Origin: CAKZYD01 sp039814715 | Lineage (GTDB): Bacteria; Pseudomonadota; Alphaproteobacteria; Sphingomonadales; CAKZYD01 | Assembly (NCBI GenBank): GCA_039814715.1 | Contig: JBCCAR010000020.1 | Coordinates: 1 to 64,000, forward strand | Direction of reading: 5' to 3' | Length of the DNA: 64,000 nt | In this document: one piece after another, positions 8,453-15,661 of the stretch | Layout: every line of letters starts with the position of its first letter | Numbering within the stretch: the stretch's first letter is position 1 | Position numbers and translations under genes: made by a program | The notes under the pieces: model-generated | What the model was told of the DNA's origin: nothing | The model's database searches: none | The model's input: only the letters and a program-made list of their open reading frames with translations

Positions 8453-8605
8453 TTATTGCGTTGGCGCTGAGCGCCGGTCCAGTCGGCGTTCGCGTTGGCG
8501 TTTTGGTAGATGAGCACGGCTCTTATGCTGCAGTATCGCTGCTGGATTGGCGTTGACATCCTCCGCTCCATTGAGGGCGCTGCTTAGTTTCAACAGCATA
8601 TTCAT
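8453..8605 (-). CDS. 50-aa basic ORF heading the psp operon
   Basis: An ATG at 8605 with a strong AAGGAG ribosome site (spacing about 8-9) opens 50 codons ending in TAA at 8453. It starts MNMLLKLSSALNGAEDVNAN, and its second half is markedly basic (PKRQRERRLDRR). It lies between the sigma54 promoter and pspA, 33 bp before pspA, so any psp mRNA carries it first. There is no Cys, signal peptide or membrane segment, although the N-terminal MLLKLSSAL could be a short amphipathic helix. It may be an uncharacterised Psp component, a PspA- or membrane-binding peptide, or a translated leader. I know of no named family. Confidence 0.6.
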   Translation of the reverse strand: MNMLLKLSSALNGAEDVNANPAAILQHKSRAHLPKRQRERRLDRRSAPTQ

Positions 8606-8662
8606 ATCCTTGCTCTCCTTATGCGTCGTGCGCTCATGGTTAACGTTTCGCCACCTTTTAAA

Positions 8663-8679
8663 AGCAAAGACCGTGCCAA
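8663..8679 (-). promoter_or_regulatory. sigma54 (-24/-12) promoter of the psp operon
   Basis: On the minus strand the sequence is TTGGCACG-N4-TTGCT, a full match to the sigma54 consensus YTGGCACG-N4-TTGCW with the invariant GG and GC ten bases apart. Transcription would start near 8652 and run into the 50-aa ORF and pspABC. PspF, the needed enhancer-binding protein, is encoded divergently next to it. Confidence 0.92.
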
Positions 8680-8795
8680 ATATGATTTTTCTCCTAAGGC
8701 GTTGAATTGATATGATTTTATCATTTCCTGATAATGAAAAAAATTTCTACTTATTAAGAAAATTGCCAAATAATAAAAAAAAGTTATAATTTAGT
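8680..8795. promoter_or_regulatory. AT-rich psp control region (probable PspF and IHF sites)
   Basis: This stretch is far more AT-rich than its surroundings, with A- and T-tracts. It lies upstream of the sigma54 promoter and immediately before pspF. In E. coli the same place holds the PspF enhancer and an IHF site that bends DNA. An inverted-repeat-like TGATTTTATCA/TTTCCTGATAATGAAA segment is visible near 8713-8740. The exact sites cannot be fixed by eye. The pspF start has no recognisable ribosome site, which suggests low expression. Confidence 0.5.
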
Positions 8796-9806
8796 ATGAC
8801 TCAGGATCGACAGATCATCATAGGCGAATCTCCAGCGTTTTTAGATGTACTGGATCACGTGAGCGCTGCAGCGCCGCTGGACCGTCCTGTGCTGGTGATT
8901 GGTGAGCGCGGAACAGGCAAGGAGCTGATTGCTGGCCGGCTGCATTACCTCTCCCAGCGCTGGGATGGTCCCTATGTGGAAATGAATTGCGCAGCCTTGC
9001 CAGAAACGCTGCTCGATGCGGAACTTTTTGGCTATGAGCCGGGGGCCTTTACCGGCGCAATTAAGGCGCGGGCGGGCCGGTTCGAAGCGGCTGATGGCGG
9101 TACGTTGTTTTTAGATGAGATCGCGGCGCTTTCTACGCCAAGTCAGGAAAGGTTGCTGCGCATCGTCGAATATGGCGAGTTTCAGCGGCTTGGCTCAAAT
9201 GATGTGCGCAGCGTGGACGTGCGTTTGGTGGCCGCAACGAACGTAGATTTGCCAGGAGAAGTCGCGGCGGGGGCTTTCCGTGCGGACTTGCTGGACCGGC
9301 TGAGCTTTGAAGTCATCACCCTGCCGCCACTGCGTGCACGGACCGGCGATGTCATAGCGCTTGCTGATCACTTTGGGCGCTCTATGAGCGTGGAACTGGG
9401 TCGCGGCGGCTTTCCTGGTTTTTCGCGGCGCGTCCTCGCCCAGCTGGAAGGCTATCGCTGGCCGGGCAATGTGCGCGAGCTCAAGAACACAGTTGAACGC
9501 GCCGTTTATCGCTGGCCTGGTGACGAGAGCGAGATTGATCACATTAACTTCGATCCCTTTGCCTCGCCTTATAGGCCTGGCGGGAAAGCGCCGCCGCATG
9601 GTTCTAACCTGGAGAGGCCGGCTCCTGTCTCAGTGCCGGACTACACTGCACCCTTTGATTTGAAAGCCCGCATAGCAAAAGAAGAAGTCGCCATGCTGAC
9701 GGCTGCGCTAGAGGCTGCCAAACACAATCAAAAGGCCGCAGCGAAACACTGCGGCCTTGGATACGAACAGTTTCGCCATCTGGCGAAGAAGTACGCGCTG
9801 ATTTAA
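8796..9806 (+). CDS. pspF: phage-shock transcriptional activator, sigma54 enhancer-binding protein
   Basis: PspF is an AAA+ activator that remodels sigma54-RNA polymerase at psp promoters and is held inactive by PspA. The 336-aa protein has no N-terminal sensor domain, as expected for PspF. It has Walker A GERGTGKE (36-43), the sigma54-contacting loop GAFTGA (83-88), Walker B GGTLFLDE, an arginine-finger region, and a C-terminal Fis-type helix-turn-helix (HNQKAAAKHCGLGYEQFRHLAKK). It is transcribed away from pspA. Its stop overlaps that of the convergent peroxiredoxin gene by four bases. The start ATG at 8796 lacks a clear Shine-Dalgarno. Confidence 0.95.
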   Translation: MTQDRQIIIGESPAFLDVLDHVSAAAPLDRPVLVIGERGTGKELIAGRLHYLSQRWDGPYVEMNCAALPETLLDAELFGYEPGAFTGAIKARAGRFEAADGGTLFLDEIAALSTPSQERLLRIVEYGEFQRLGSNDVRSVDVRLVAATNVDLPGEVAAGAFRADLLDRLSFEVITLPPLRARTGDVIALADHFGRSMSVELGRGGFPGFSRRVLAQLEGYRWPGNVRELKNTVERAVYRWPGDESEIDHINFDPFASPYRPGGKAPPHGSNLERPAPVSVPDYTAPFDLKARIAKEEVAMLTAALEAAKHNQKAAAKHCGLGYEQFRHLAKKYALI

Positions 9807-10465
9807 GCAGCTGCCTTCACCAAACCGCGTAAGGCGGCCAGTGTTTCGCTTGGTTCTGGGCGAACGGTATAATCCGCGTCCACCTCGGCATAGCGAACTT
9901 TGCCGCTCTGGTCCGCAATCAGCCGTGTTGGGATTGGCAGGCGCCAGCTCTCATCGCCATTGTATTCCGGCAGGGTAAAACCTCCAAGCTTGCCATAAAT
10001 CTCGCGCAGCGCGTCTGGCAAAACGAAAGAAACGCCAAGCTGGCGGGCATAGTCTGTGCCGGGATCGCTGAGAATGGGCAGATCGAGTCCTTCCTTCTCG
10101 ACCATTGCTTTCGATTTCTGCGGCGTCTGCGGCGAGATCACGACGATGTCACCGCCTGCTGCACGGATGTCGCTGGCGATATCGCTGAGCGCATTCAGCT
10201 CAATCATGCAATAGGGGCACCAAGCGCCGCGGAAGAAGCTGATCACCAGTGGTCCGCGCGCCAAGAGCTCATCTGATGAGACCTGCGTGCCATCCTGGTT
10301 GGAGAGTGAAAAGCTTGGCAGCGTGCTGCCGACGCCGACTGCATTGTTTAATATGCCGGACGCGCGTAGATCGCGCGTTGCGCCATGCATGATAGCAAGA
10401 GCGTCGCCTGGCACTTGTTTTTCAAATCCGTTTCTAAACGCTTCTAGTTTTGCTTTTAGGCTCAT
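9803..10465 (-). CDS. AhpC/TSA-type peroxiredoxin-like protein
   Basis: The 220-aa thioredoxin-fold protein carries FFRGAWCPYC, with the peroxidatic Cys83 and a second Cys at 86 (C-x2-C), in the AhpC/TSA 'peroxiredoxin-like' group. It would reduce peroxides in the cytoplasm using thiol donors. There is no signal peptide. I chose the ATG at 10465 because AAGGACC lies about 8 bases upstream and MSLKAKLEAF is the usual N-terminus; the frame is open for 34 more codons, but these look non-coding. It is monocistronic and ends tail-to-tail with pspF, sharing the palindromic TTAA of the two stop codons. Confidence 0.88.
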   Translation of the reverse strand: MSLKAKLEAFRNGFEKQVPGDALAIMHGATRDLRASGILNNAVGVGSTLPSFSLSNQDGTQVSSDELLARGPLVISFFRGAWCPYCMIELNALSDIASDIRAAGGDIVVISPQTPQKSKAMVEKEGLDLPILSDPGTDYARQLGVSFVLPDALREIYGKLGGFTLPEYNGDESWRLPIPTRLIADQSGKVRYAEVDADYTVRPEPSETLAALRGLVKAAA

Positions 10466-10615
10466 CTCGTGGGTCCTTTCGCTATTGTTGAATTGACAGA
10501 GAATATAGCGCAATTGCCGCAGCGCGTGTAGCCACCAACCGTGCCACGCACCGTTTCCCAGCGCCAAACAGTCACAAACGCGTGAGGTCAGTGTGCCGCA
10601 GGATCGCGTGCAGGC

Positions 10616-10660
10616 TTGACTCCTGCTTCGTGTGAAAACAATATAGGAACAATTAAGAAC
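10616..10660 (+). promoter_or_regulatory. promoter and direct-repeat operator of the DNA-repair operon
   Basis: TTGACT (10616-10621), a 17-bp spacer and CAATAT (10639-10644) form a plausible sigma70 promoter. At the expected start point lie two GAAC copies (10647-10650 and 10657-10660) separated by six bases. The alphaproteobacterial LexA box is GTTC-N7-GTTC (read on the other strand GAAC-N7-GAAC), so this is one base short of consensus. SOS control is possible but unproven. Confidence 0.45.
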
Positions 10661-10672
10661 ATGGAGTGATCA

Positions 10673-11914
10673 ATGGCGCGAATGGACCTGCAGGAAAAAC
10701 TCGGCGTGCTCGCGGATGCGGCCAAATATGACGCCTCTTGTTCTTCCTCAGGTTCCAACCGCAAAAATTCGCTCAAAAGCGGCGGTATCGGATCGACGGA
10801 GGGCATGGGAATTTGCCACAGCTACGCGCCTGATGGCCGCTGTATCTCGCTCCTTAAAATCCTTCTCACCAATTACTGCATGTTTGACTGCGCCTATTGC
10901 ATCAACCGGAAATCCTCAAATGTCCGGCGCGCGCGCTTTACCGTGGATGAAGTTGTCCAGCTCACCATGGATTTCTACAAGCGCAATTACATTGAAGGAT
11001 TGTTCCTCTCCTCCGGTATTATTCGCTCTTCAGACTATACCATGGAGCAGTTGGTGGATATTGCGCGCAAGCTGCGTGTGGAGCATCGCTTTGCTGGCTA
11101 TATCCATTTAAAGACGATCCCTGATGCCGACCCGGAGCTGTTGCGACTAGCCGGGCTTTATGCGGATCGGCTATCGATCAATATCGAGTTGCCGCAGCAA
11201 AATAGCCTTAAAGCGTTGGCACCTGAAAAGGATGGCCAGCGCATTCGCCAAGCCATGGGCAACATGCGCCTAAAGATTGAAGAAGCGCGCTATGAGCGCA
11301 AGTCCAGCCGGACAGCGCCGCAATTTGCGCCAGGCGGACAATCGACACAGATGATCATTGGCGCAGATAAAGCCCGCGATAGCGATATTTTGACAACATC
11401 GAGCCAGCTCTACACTGGCTACCGTCTCAAGCGCGTCTACTACTCCGCCTTTTCACCAATACCGGATTCCTCTTCTGTATTGCCCCTGTCCAAGCCGCCC
11501 CTTATGCGTGAGCACCGGCTGTATCAGGCAGATTGGTTGCTGCGCTTTTATGGGTTCGATTTGGACGATGTGAAGAACGCGACAAGCAGTGGGATGCTGG
11601 ATCTCGACATTGATCCCAAGCTCGCCTGGGCGCTTAAGCACCGGGCGCAGTTTCCCGTTGATATTAACCGCGCGGACAAAGAAATGCTCATGCGCGTCCC
11701 AGGGCTGGGCACGAAGGCGGTGGGCCGTATTTTATCGGCGCGGCGTTATCGCAGCTTGCGGTTGGATGACCTGGCCCGGCTCACGGCGTCCGTCAAAAAA
11801 GTGCGGCCCTTTATTGTGGCGCAGGGCTGGCACCCCGGCAGTACGCTGGATAGTGAAAGCTTGCGCGCGCGCCTGGCGCCAGCGCCAAAGCAGCTCGATC
11901 TCTTCGCCGCCTAA
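10673..11914 (+). CDS. putative DNA modification/repair radical SAM protein
   Basis: The 413-aa protein belongs to the radical-SAM family usually encoded next to UdgX-type proteins (TIGR03916-like). The [4Fe-4S]/SAM motif C69-x3-C73-x2-C76 is in NYCMFDCAYCINRK, followed by a TIM-barrel-like part. Near the C-terminus is a helix-hairpin-helix (about residues 328-365, containing RVPGLGTKAVGRIL), typical of DNA-binding repair proteins. The substrate is unknown; the family name comes from genomic association with DNA repair. GGAG lies 8 bases before the ATG at 10673. The stop TAA shares its last A with the start of the next gene (TAATG), so the two are co-translated. Confidence 0.9.
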   Translation: MARMDLQEKLGVLADAAKYDASCSSSGSNRKNSLKSGGIGSTEGMGICHSYAPDGRCISLLKILLTNYCMFDCAYCINRKSSNVRRARFTVDEVVQLTMDFYKRNYIEGLFLSSGIIRSSDYTMEQLVDIARKLRVEHRFAGYIHLKTIPDADPELLRLAGLYADRLSINIELPQQNSLKALAPEKDGQRIRQAMGNMRLKIEEARYERKSSRTAPQFAPGGQSTQMIIGADKARDSDILTTSSQLYTGYRLKRVYYSAFSPIPDSSSVLPLSKPPLMREHRLYQADWLLRFYGFDLDDVKNATSSGMLDLDIDPKLAWALKHRAQFPVDINRADKEMLMRVPGLGTKAVGRILSARRYRSLRLDDLARLTASVKKVRPFIVAQGWHPGSTLDSESLRARLAPAPKQLDLFAA

Positions 11915-13374
11915 TGCGTGTCGTGGCGCTAGACTATCCAGCTGATTTTGAAGGCTGGCGGCGCGGTGCGCGGCAAGCGCTGATGGATGGTCTGCTGCTA
12001 GAAGATATTGAGTTTCGTGTGAAGGGCGACGCACCGACGTTGTTCATGCATCAAGAGCGCGGGCCCCCGCAGGCTGCACAAACGACATTGCGCGTCCCCA
12101 AAGAGTTTCCCCAACTTGCTAAGCGCGCCATTTGCCATTGCGATCCCGAGCGCTTTCGTTTGCTCTACGCGCTGCTTGAGCGGCTGCAAGGGGAGCGCGC
12201 ACTATTGGGTAACCGGGCCGATCCTTTGGTTCACCGGGTGAATGTGCTGGCCAAAGAAGTGGGCCGCGATAAACACAAGATGACTGCTTTCGTGCGCTTT
12301 CGGCTCGTTGAGGGCTCGCAGCCAGAACACTATGTCGCTTGGTTTGAACCGAGCCATTATACGCTGGATTACACTGCGCCCTTCTTCATGCGGCGCTTTA
12401 CCGGCATGCATTGGTCGATCTTCACGCCTTATCGCAGCGCCCACTGGGATGGCGCCGTGCTTAGCTTTGGGGCAGGTGCATCCAAACAAGACGTTCCAGA
12501 AGACGACAAACTAGAAGACTATTGGCGCACTTATTATGCCCATATCTTCAATCCCGCCCGGGTGAAGCTAAAAGCCATGCAGGCGGAAATGCCCAAAAAA
12601 TATTGGAAAAATTTGCCCGAGGCCGGGCTTATCCAGACGCTCACACACGAGAGCGAGGCGCGCACGCGCACCATGCTGGCCAATGCGCCGACCTTGCCAG
12701 TGGTCAGGGAGGCTGCGGCGCCTGCTGAAATGCCGGAAAACATGACGTCGCTGCATGGGGTAAGGCAGGGGCTCGAGCAATGCGAGGCATGTGAGCTGTG
12801 TCATGGTGCCACGCAGGTCGTGCCAGGGGAAGGGCTGGGCCGAGCGGCTATTATGCTGGTCGGTGAGCAACCGGGCGACCAGGAAGACCTAGAGGGCCGT
12901 CCTTTCGTGGGGCCTGCTGGCGATGTGCTCTCCAGAGCGCTGCAGGAAGCAGGGCTTGAGCGCGGCGGGCTTTACATCACCAACGCTGTGAAGCACTTCA
13001 AATACACCATGCGGGGCAAACGGCGCCTCCACCAGCGCCCAGAGATGGCAGAGATTGATGCCTGCCGGTGGTGGCTCATGCAAGAGATTAGCCTTGTGAA
13101 GCCGCTGGTTATTGTTGCTTTAGGCGCCACCGCGCACCGCGCGCTGACCGGACAAAGTCCAATCATTTCAAAGGCGCGGCTTGGCCTGGCAGCGCTAGAG
13201 CTCGGGCCGCAGCTGCAAACCAGCTATCATCCCAGTGCGATTTTGCGCGCGCGCGATGAGGCGGAAGGCACTTCGATGTTTGCCATGCTTGTGGATGATT
13301 TGCGAACAGCGTCATCGGCCGCTGGCTCTTCCCAACCGGTTCGCCAGCGCGTATCAGGAGCCCATGTCCTTTGA
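11914..13374 (+). CDS. UdgX-family uracil-DNA binding protein/glycosylase with N-terminal partner domain
   Basis: The 486-aa protein is a fusion of two parts. Residues 1 to about 250 match the linker/partner domain (TIGR03915-like) that accompanies the radical-SAM repair protein. Residues of about 275-475 are a family-4-like uracil-DNA glycosylase. Cys290, Cys293 and Cys296 probably serve the Fe-S cluster. GEQPGDQED (317-325) is the uracil-pocket motif, and KRRLH (369-373) is the UdgX signature loop, whose His (H373 here) forms a covalent bond with the abasic site in Mycobacterium UdgX. It would recognise uracil in DNA in the cytoplasm. It is coupled to the upstream radical-SAM gene. Confidence 0.93.
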   Translation: MRVVALDYPADFEGWRRGARQALMDGLLLEDIEFRVKGDAPTLFMHQERGPPQAAQTTLRVPKEFPQLAKRAICHCDPERFRLLYALLERLQGERALLGNRADPLVHRVNVLAKEVGRDKHKMTAFVRFRLVEGSQPEHYVAWFEPSHYTLDYTAPFFMRRFTGMHWSIFTPYRSAHWDGAVLSFGAGASKQDVPEDDKLEDYWRTYYAHIFNPARVKLKAMQAEMPKKYWKNLPEAGLIQTLTHESEARTRTMLANAPTLPVVREAAAPAEMPENMTSLHGVRQGLEQCEACELCHGATQVVPGEGLGRAAIMLVGEQPGDQEDLEGRPFVGPAGDVLSRALQEAGLERGGLYITNAVKHFKYTMRGKRRLHQRPEMAEIDACRWWLMQEISLVKPLVIVALGATAHRALTGQSPIISKARLGLAALELGPQLQTSYHPSAILRARDEAEGTSMFAMLVDDLRTASSAAGSSQPVRQRVSGAHVL

Positions 13375-13591
13375 CGTTACCGCATGGCTGCTTGGTCTAT
13401 TTGTGACCGTTCTCATCTTGGCCTTATGGCTTGGCCGGAAGGCTGAACCGTTGACGCGGCTGTCCTATGTGCCGTGGGTAGCGATCCAATTTACGGCCGT
13501 GGTAGCGATTTTTGTGCTTGGCGCACACTTGTACAGCGAATGGCGCGGCGAGCCGCTCATCGGTACCCGCTCGCCGCTGCGTGGGCTCTGA
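13364..13591 (+). CDS. small membrane protein, two predicted helices
   Basis: An ATG at 13364, with AGGAG about 5 bases upstream, gives a 75-aa product and overlaps the end of the UdgX gene by 11 bp in another frame. The sequence has two hydrophobic helices (WLLGLFVTVLILALWL and WVAIQFTAVVAIFVLGAHLY) separated by a short Arg/Lys-containing loop and ends in a polar tail. I do not recognise the family. The overlap suggests co-expression with the DNA-repair pair, but a two-helix inner-membrane protein has no obvious role there. Confidence 0.75.
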   Translation: MSFDVTAWLLGLFVTVLILALWLGRKAEPLTRLSYVPWVAIQFTAVVAIFVLGAHLYSEWRGEPLIGTRSPLRGL

Positions 13592-13618
13592 ACAAGCGGC
13601 TCTCAATTGCAGTCTTGC

Positions 13619-13698
13619 ACCGCGCTCAAGCAGGGCGACTGCCTGTTAGTGCAATCAAACCGCGCTTAAGCAGGGCGACTGCCCGTTAGCGCAACAAA
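13619..13698. repeat. tandem duplication of a 40-bp palindromic element
   Basis: Two head-to-tail copies (13619-13658 and 13659-13698) differ at a few positions. Each folds into a hairpin: in copy 2 the outer arms GCGCT/AGCGC and inner arms GGGC/GCCC enclose GACT, and copy 1 has partly weakened pairs. The array lies immediately 3' of the leftward tRNA-Arg(CCT) and downstream of the rightward small membrane protein. It may act as a terminator or be a mobile REP-like unit. I saw no other copy in the window. Confidence 0.8.
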
Positions 13699-13700
13699 GA

Positions 13701-13777
13701 TGGTGACCCCGACTGGATTCGAACCAGTGGCCCTCAGATTAGGAATCTGATGCTCTATCCTGCTGAGCTACGGGGCC
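13701..13777 (-). tRNA. tRNA-Arg(CCT)
   Basis: Read on the minus strand, the acceptor is GGCCCCG/CGGGGTC (one G-T pair). The D arm is AGCTCAGCAGGATAGAGCA, the anticodon loop TTCCTAA carries CCT, and the T arm contains GGTTCGAATCC. The 3' CCA is encoded. It reads AGG arginine codons. Confidence 0.96.
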
Positions 13778-13852
13778 CCGCTCGCCAGCATGTCTATGCC
13801 ACTTGGTCATTACAGGCATCAGGCCAAAGGCTCAATCGCCTAAATCGCAAAA

Positions 13853-13885
13853 TGCGCAGCTAAGAGAAAGTCTCTTGGCTGCGCA
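13853..13885. terminator. strong hairpin, bidirectional terminator
   Basis: TGCGCAGC...GCTGCGCA arms extend inward through AAGAGA/TCTCTT around an AAG loop, with a small internal mismatch. On the plus strand GTTATTTTT follows; on the minus strand ATTTTGCG follows. It lies 27 bp after the stop of the PEP-CTERM gene and would end its transcript. Confidence 0.8.
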
Positions 13886-13912
13886 GTTATTTTTCTAACG
13901 AAGTGTTAGGGT

Positions 13913-14548
13913 CTACTTGCGGCGTCGAAGCGCTGCGCCGGCTAGTAAAACACCGCCAAAGAGAGCAAGCGTACTTGGCTCGGGAACATCGACGGTTTGA
14001 CGGAACCGGTAGCCATCTTGGCTAGTGTCAGCGATAAGCGTTTGAGACAGAACGGTGCCATTGCTGAAGGTCACCATGGCGACGCTGGTCGGGAACAAAA
14101 TATCGCGATAATCCTGCAAGAAGGTGCCATCATCGTTGTCTACGTCAACTTCAAACTGAAAGATCTCACTTGGGTCAAAGCCCATGAAGTCATACTCAAC
14201 GAAATCCATTCCGGTATTGTCGTTGTTGAGATCGGGCGTCACCAAGGTCGCAATAAGTGGTGCTCCACCGTCGCCAATTGCACTTTCCTCACGCACGAAG
14301 TCAAAGGCGAAATCAATGTCGCCGATTGAAAGTTTAAAGTCTGTGATGCGGCGGCCGGTGCCTGGATCGGAGATGTTCTCAAGCTGAATGTCGGGAACGT
14401 TGTTGACGCCGTTGGCTGTATTGAAAATGGGATCGTTAAAGCGAAGCTCGTAGCCCAACATAGCAGCAGAGGCTGGGGCAGCGAAAGCTGTAGCGGCGGT
14501 GACGCTGATTGCAGCGCTTAAAAGACACGTTTTCCATTTGATAGTCAT
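13913..14548 (-). CDS. PEP-CTERM sorting-signal protein
   Basis: The 211-aa exported protein has a signal peptide (CLLSAAISVTAATAFAAPASA). After a beta-rich body it ends in a classic exosortase signal: VPEPSTLALFGG, a hydrophobic helix, then RRRK. PEP-CTERM proteins are cleaved and attached at the cell surface by EpsH-type exosortase and usually belong to exopolysaccharide/biofilm systems. The body is acidic (many Asp, e.g. NNDNTGMDF, DVDNDDGTF) and contains no Cys, which may suit Ca binding. No exosortase gene is in the window. I chose the ATG at 14548 for MTIKWKTCLL; an earlier in-frame Met exists. A sigma54 promoter lies upstream (14620-14636) and a hairpin terminator downstream. Confidence 0.93.
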   Translation of the reverse strand: MTIKWKTCLLSAAISVTAATAFAAPASAAMLGYELRFNDPIFNTANGVNNVPDIQLENISDPGTGRRITDFKLSIGDIDFAFDFVREESAIGDGGAPLIATLVTPDLNNDNTGMDFVEYDFMGFDPSEIFQFEVDVDNDDGTFLQDYRDILFPTSVAMVTFSNGTVLSQTLIADTSQDGYRFRQTVDVPEPSTLALFGGVLLAGAALRRRK

Positions 14549-14619
14549 TGTTTCCATACTCCACATCACGCAACGTTACTGTTGCAGTCTTACGTTGAAA
14601 AACTTGATGCTTGGTGAAG

Positions 14620-14636
14620 AGCAATTGGCATGCCAG
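14620..14636 (-). promoter_or_regulatory. sigma54 promoter of the PEP-CTERM gene
   Basis: On the minus strand the sequence is CTGGCATG-N4-TTGCT, matching YTGGCAYG-N4-TTGCW, with GG and GC exactly ten bases apart. The start point would be near 14609, about 60 bases before the ATG. Published work on PEP-CTERM systems reports dependence on RpoN and the PrsK/PrsR pair, which fits this site. Confidence 0.85.
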
Positions 14637-14808
14637 TTAGGGGAAGCGGCAGATTTCCTTGACTCTCAGCGCTCTCTAAGGCGTCGAAGATGACGGCGAC
14701 GTCATCAGGGTCGACACGCTGCGCAAGACATGCTTCAAATTGAGACGGGTTGTGTGACAGCAGAAACTATTGGTTTTTGAGTGTCGTCAAAGGGATGAGT
14801 GAGGACGT

Positions 14809-15645
14809 ATGTGGCGACTTTTTGGAGCAGTATTAGCCTCTGCCTTATCGATTGGCTGTGAAGCGCCCGCTGAGCAACCGATGGCTGGCAGCCAATCATT
14901 CTCCATCCCGATCGAGGAACTCGTCAGAGGCGGTCGCTACCGTGTTCGCTCCGTCGTGGATGGGGATACCGTGACCTTAGGGACCGGCCGAGATGTGCGT
15001 ATGGTCGGTACGCAGGCACCCAAGCTGCCGCTAGGGCGAAAGGGGTTCGAAGCTTGGCCGTTAAGCGATGCAGCGCGAGATTACCTGGTGCAGCTGAGTA
15101 ATGGACAAGATGTGACGCTCTATTTTGGCGGCCTTGAAGAAGATCGCTATGGCCGCGCGCTGGCGCATATCGTGCGTGCGGATGGGCTTTGGCTGCAAGG
15201 CGCGATGCTTGAAGCTGGCTATGCGCGTGTCTACACCTTTCCTGATAATCGCAGCGCTGTTGGCGCGATGCTCGCGGCGGAAGCAGTCGCACGGCGCGCA
15301 CAAAAAGGCATTTGGAAGCATCCGTTTTACGCCATTCGCTCGCCCAAGGAGCTAGAGGCCGCTCCTGATGCCTTTGATGATACCTACCAAATCGTGCGCG
15401 GCCGTGTCGAAAGTACGGGCGAAGCGGGTGGACGTATTTTTATCAACTTTGGCGGCGATTGGGATACAGACTTTACAGCCGTTGTTCAGCGCAGCGCCAT
15501 ACGCAAATTTGCTGATGCGCCGCAATTTGATCGGCGCAAGCTCGATGGTGCTATCATTGAAGTGCGTGGCTGGATTGAACGCAATCAAGGTCCAAGCGTC
15601 GATATTACCCATCCTGAACAGATCGCGTATATTGATGAGTCTTAG
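14809..15645 (+). CDS. thermonuclease-family (SNase-like) lipoprotein
   Basis: The 278-aa protein begins with a lipoprotein signal (lipobox LSIGC, Cys17), so it is probably anchored in the outer membrane. Residues of about 40-170 form an SNase-like OB fold: VVDGDTVTLG, then DVRMVGTQAP where nucleases have the Arg of RLxGIDAPE, and EEDRYGRALAHI holding Glu/Arg of the active site. Replacement of the IDAPE Asp/Glu region by TQAP makes Ca-dependent nuclease activity uncertain. A C-terminal beta domain (about 180-278) follows. Only 16 bp separate it from the M48 lipoprotein gene, so both envelope proteins are probably co-expressed. Confidence 0.88.
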   Translation: MWRLFGAVLASALSIGCEAPAEQPMAGSQSFSIPIEELVRGGRYRVRSVVDGDTVTLGTGRDVRMVGTQAPKLPLGRKGFEAWPLSDAARDYLVQLSNGQDVTLYFGGLEEDRYGRALAHIVRADGLWLQGAMLEAGYARVYTFPDNRSAVGAMLAAEAVARRAQKGIWKHPFYAIRSPKELEAAPDAFDDTYQIVRGRVESTGEAGGRIFINFGGDWDTDFTAVVQRSAIRKFADAPQFDRRKLDGAIIEVRGWIERNQGPSVDITHPEQIAYIDES

Positions 15646-15661
15646 CATAAGGAGCCGTTCC

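Noticed and set aside
10647..10660. SOS (LexA) box for the UdgX operon.
   Set aside because: The GAAC spacing is six, not seven, so I report it only as a direct repeat.
14571..14597. CAACGT...ACGTTG inverted repeat in the PEP-CTERM leader as an operator.
   Set aside because: The arms are only six bases with a 15-base gap, and it lies downstream of the predicted start, so chance is likely.
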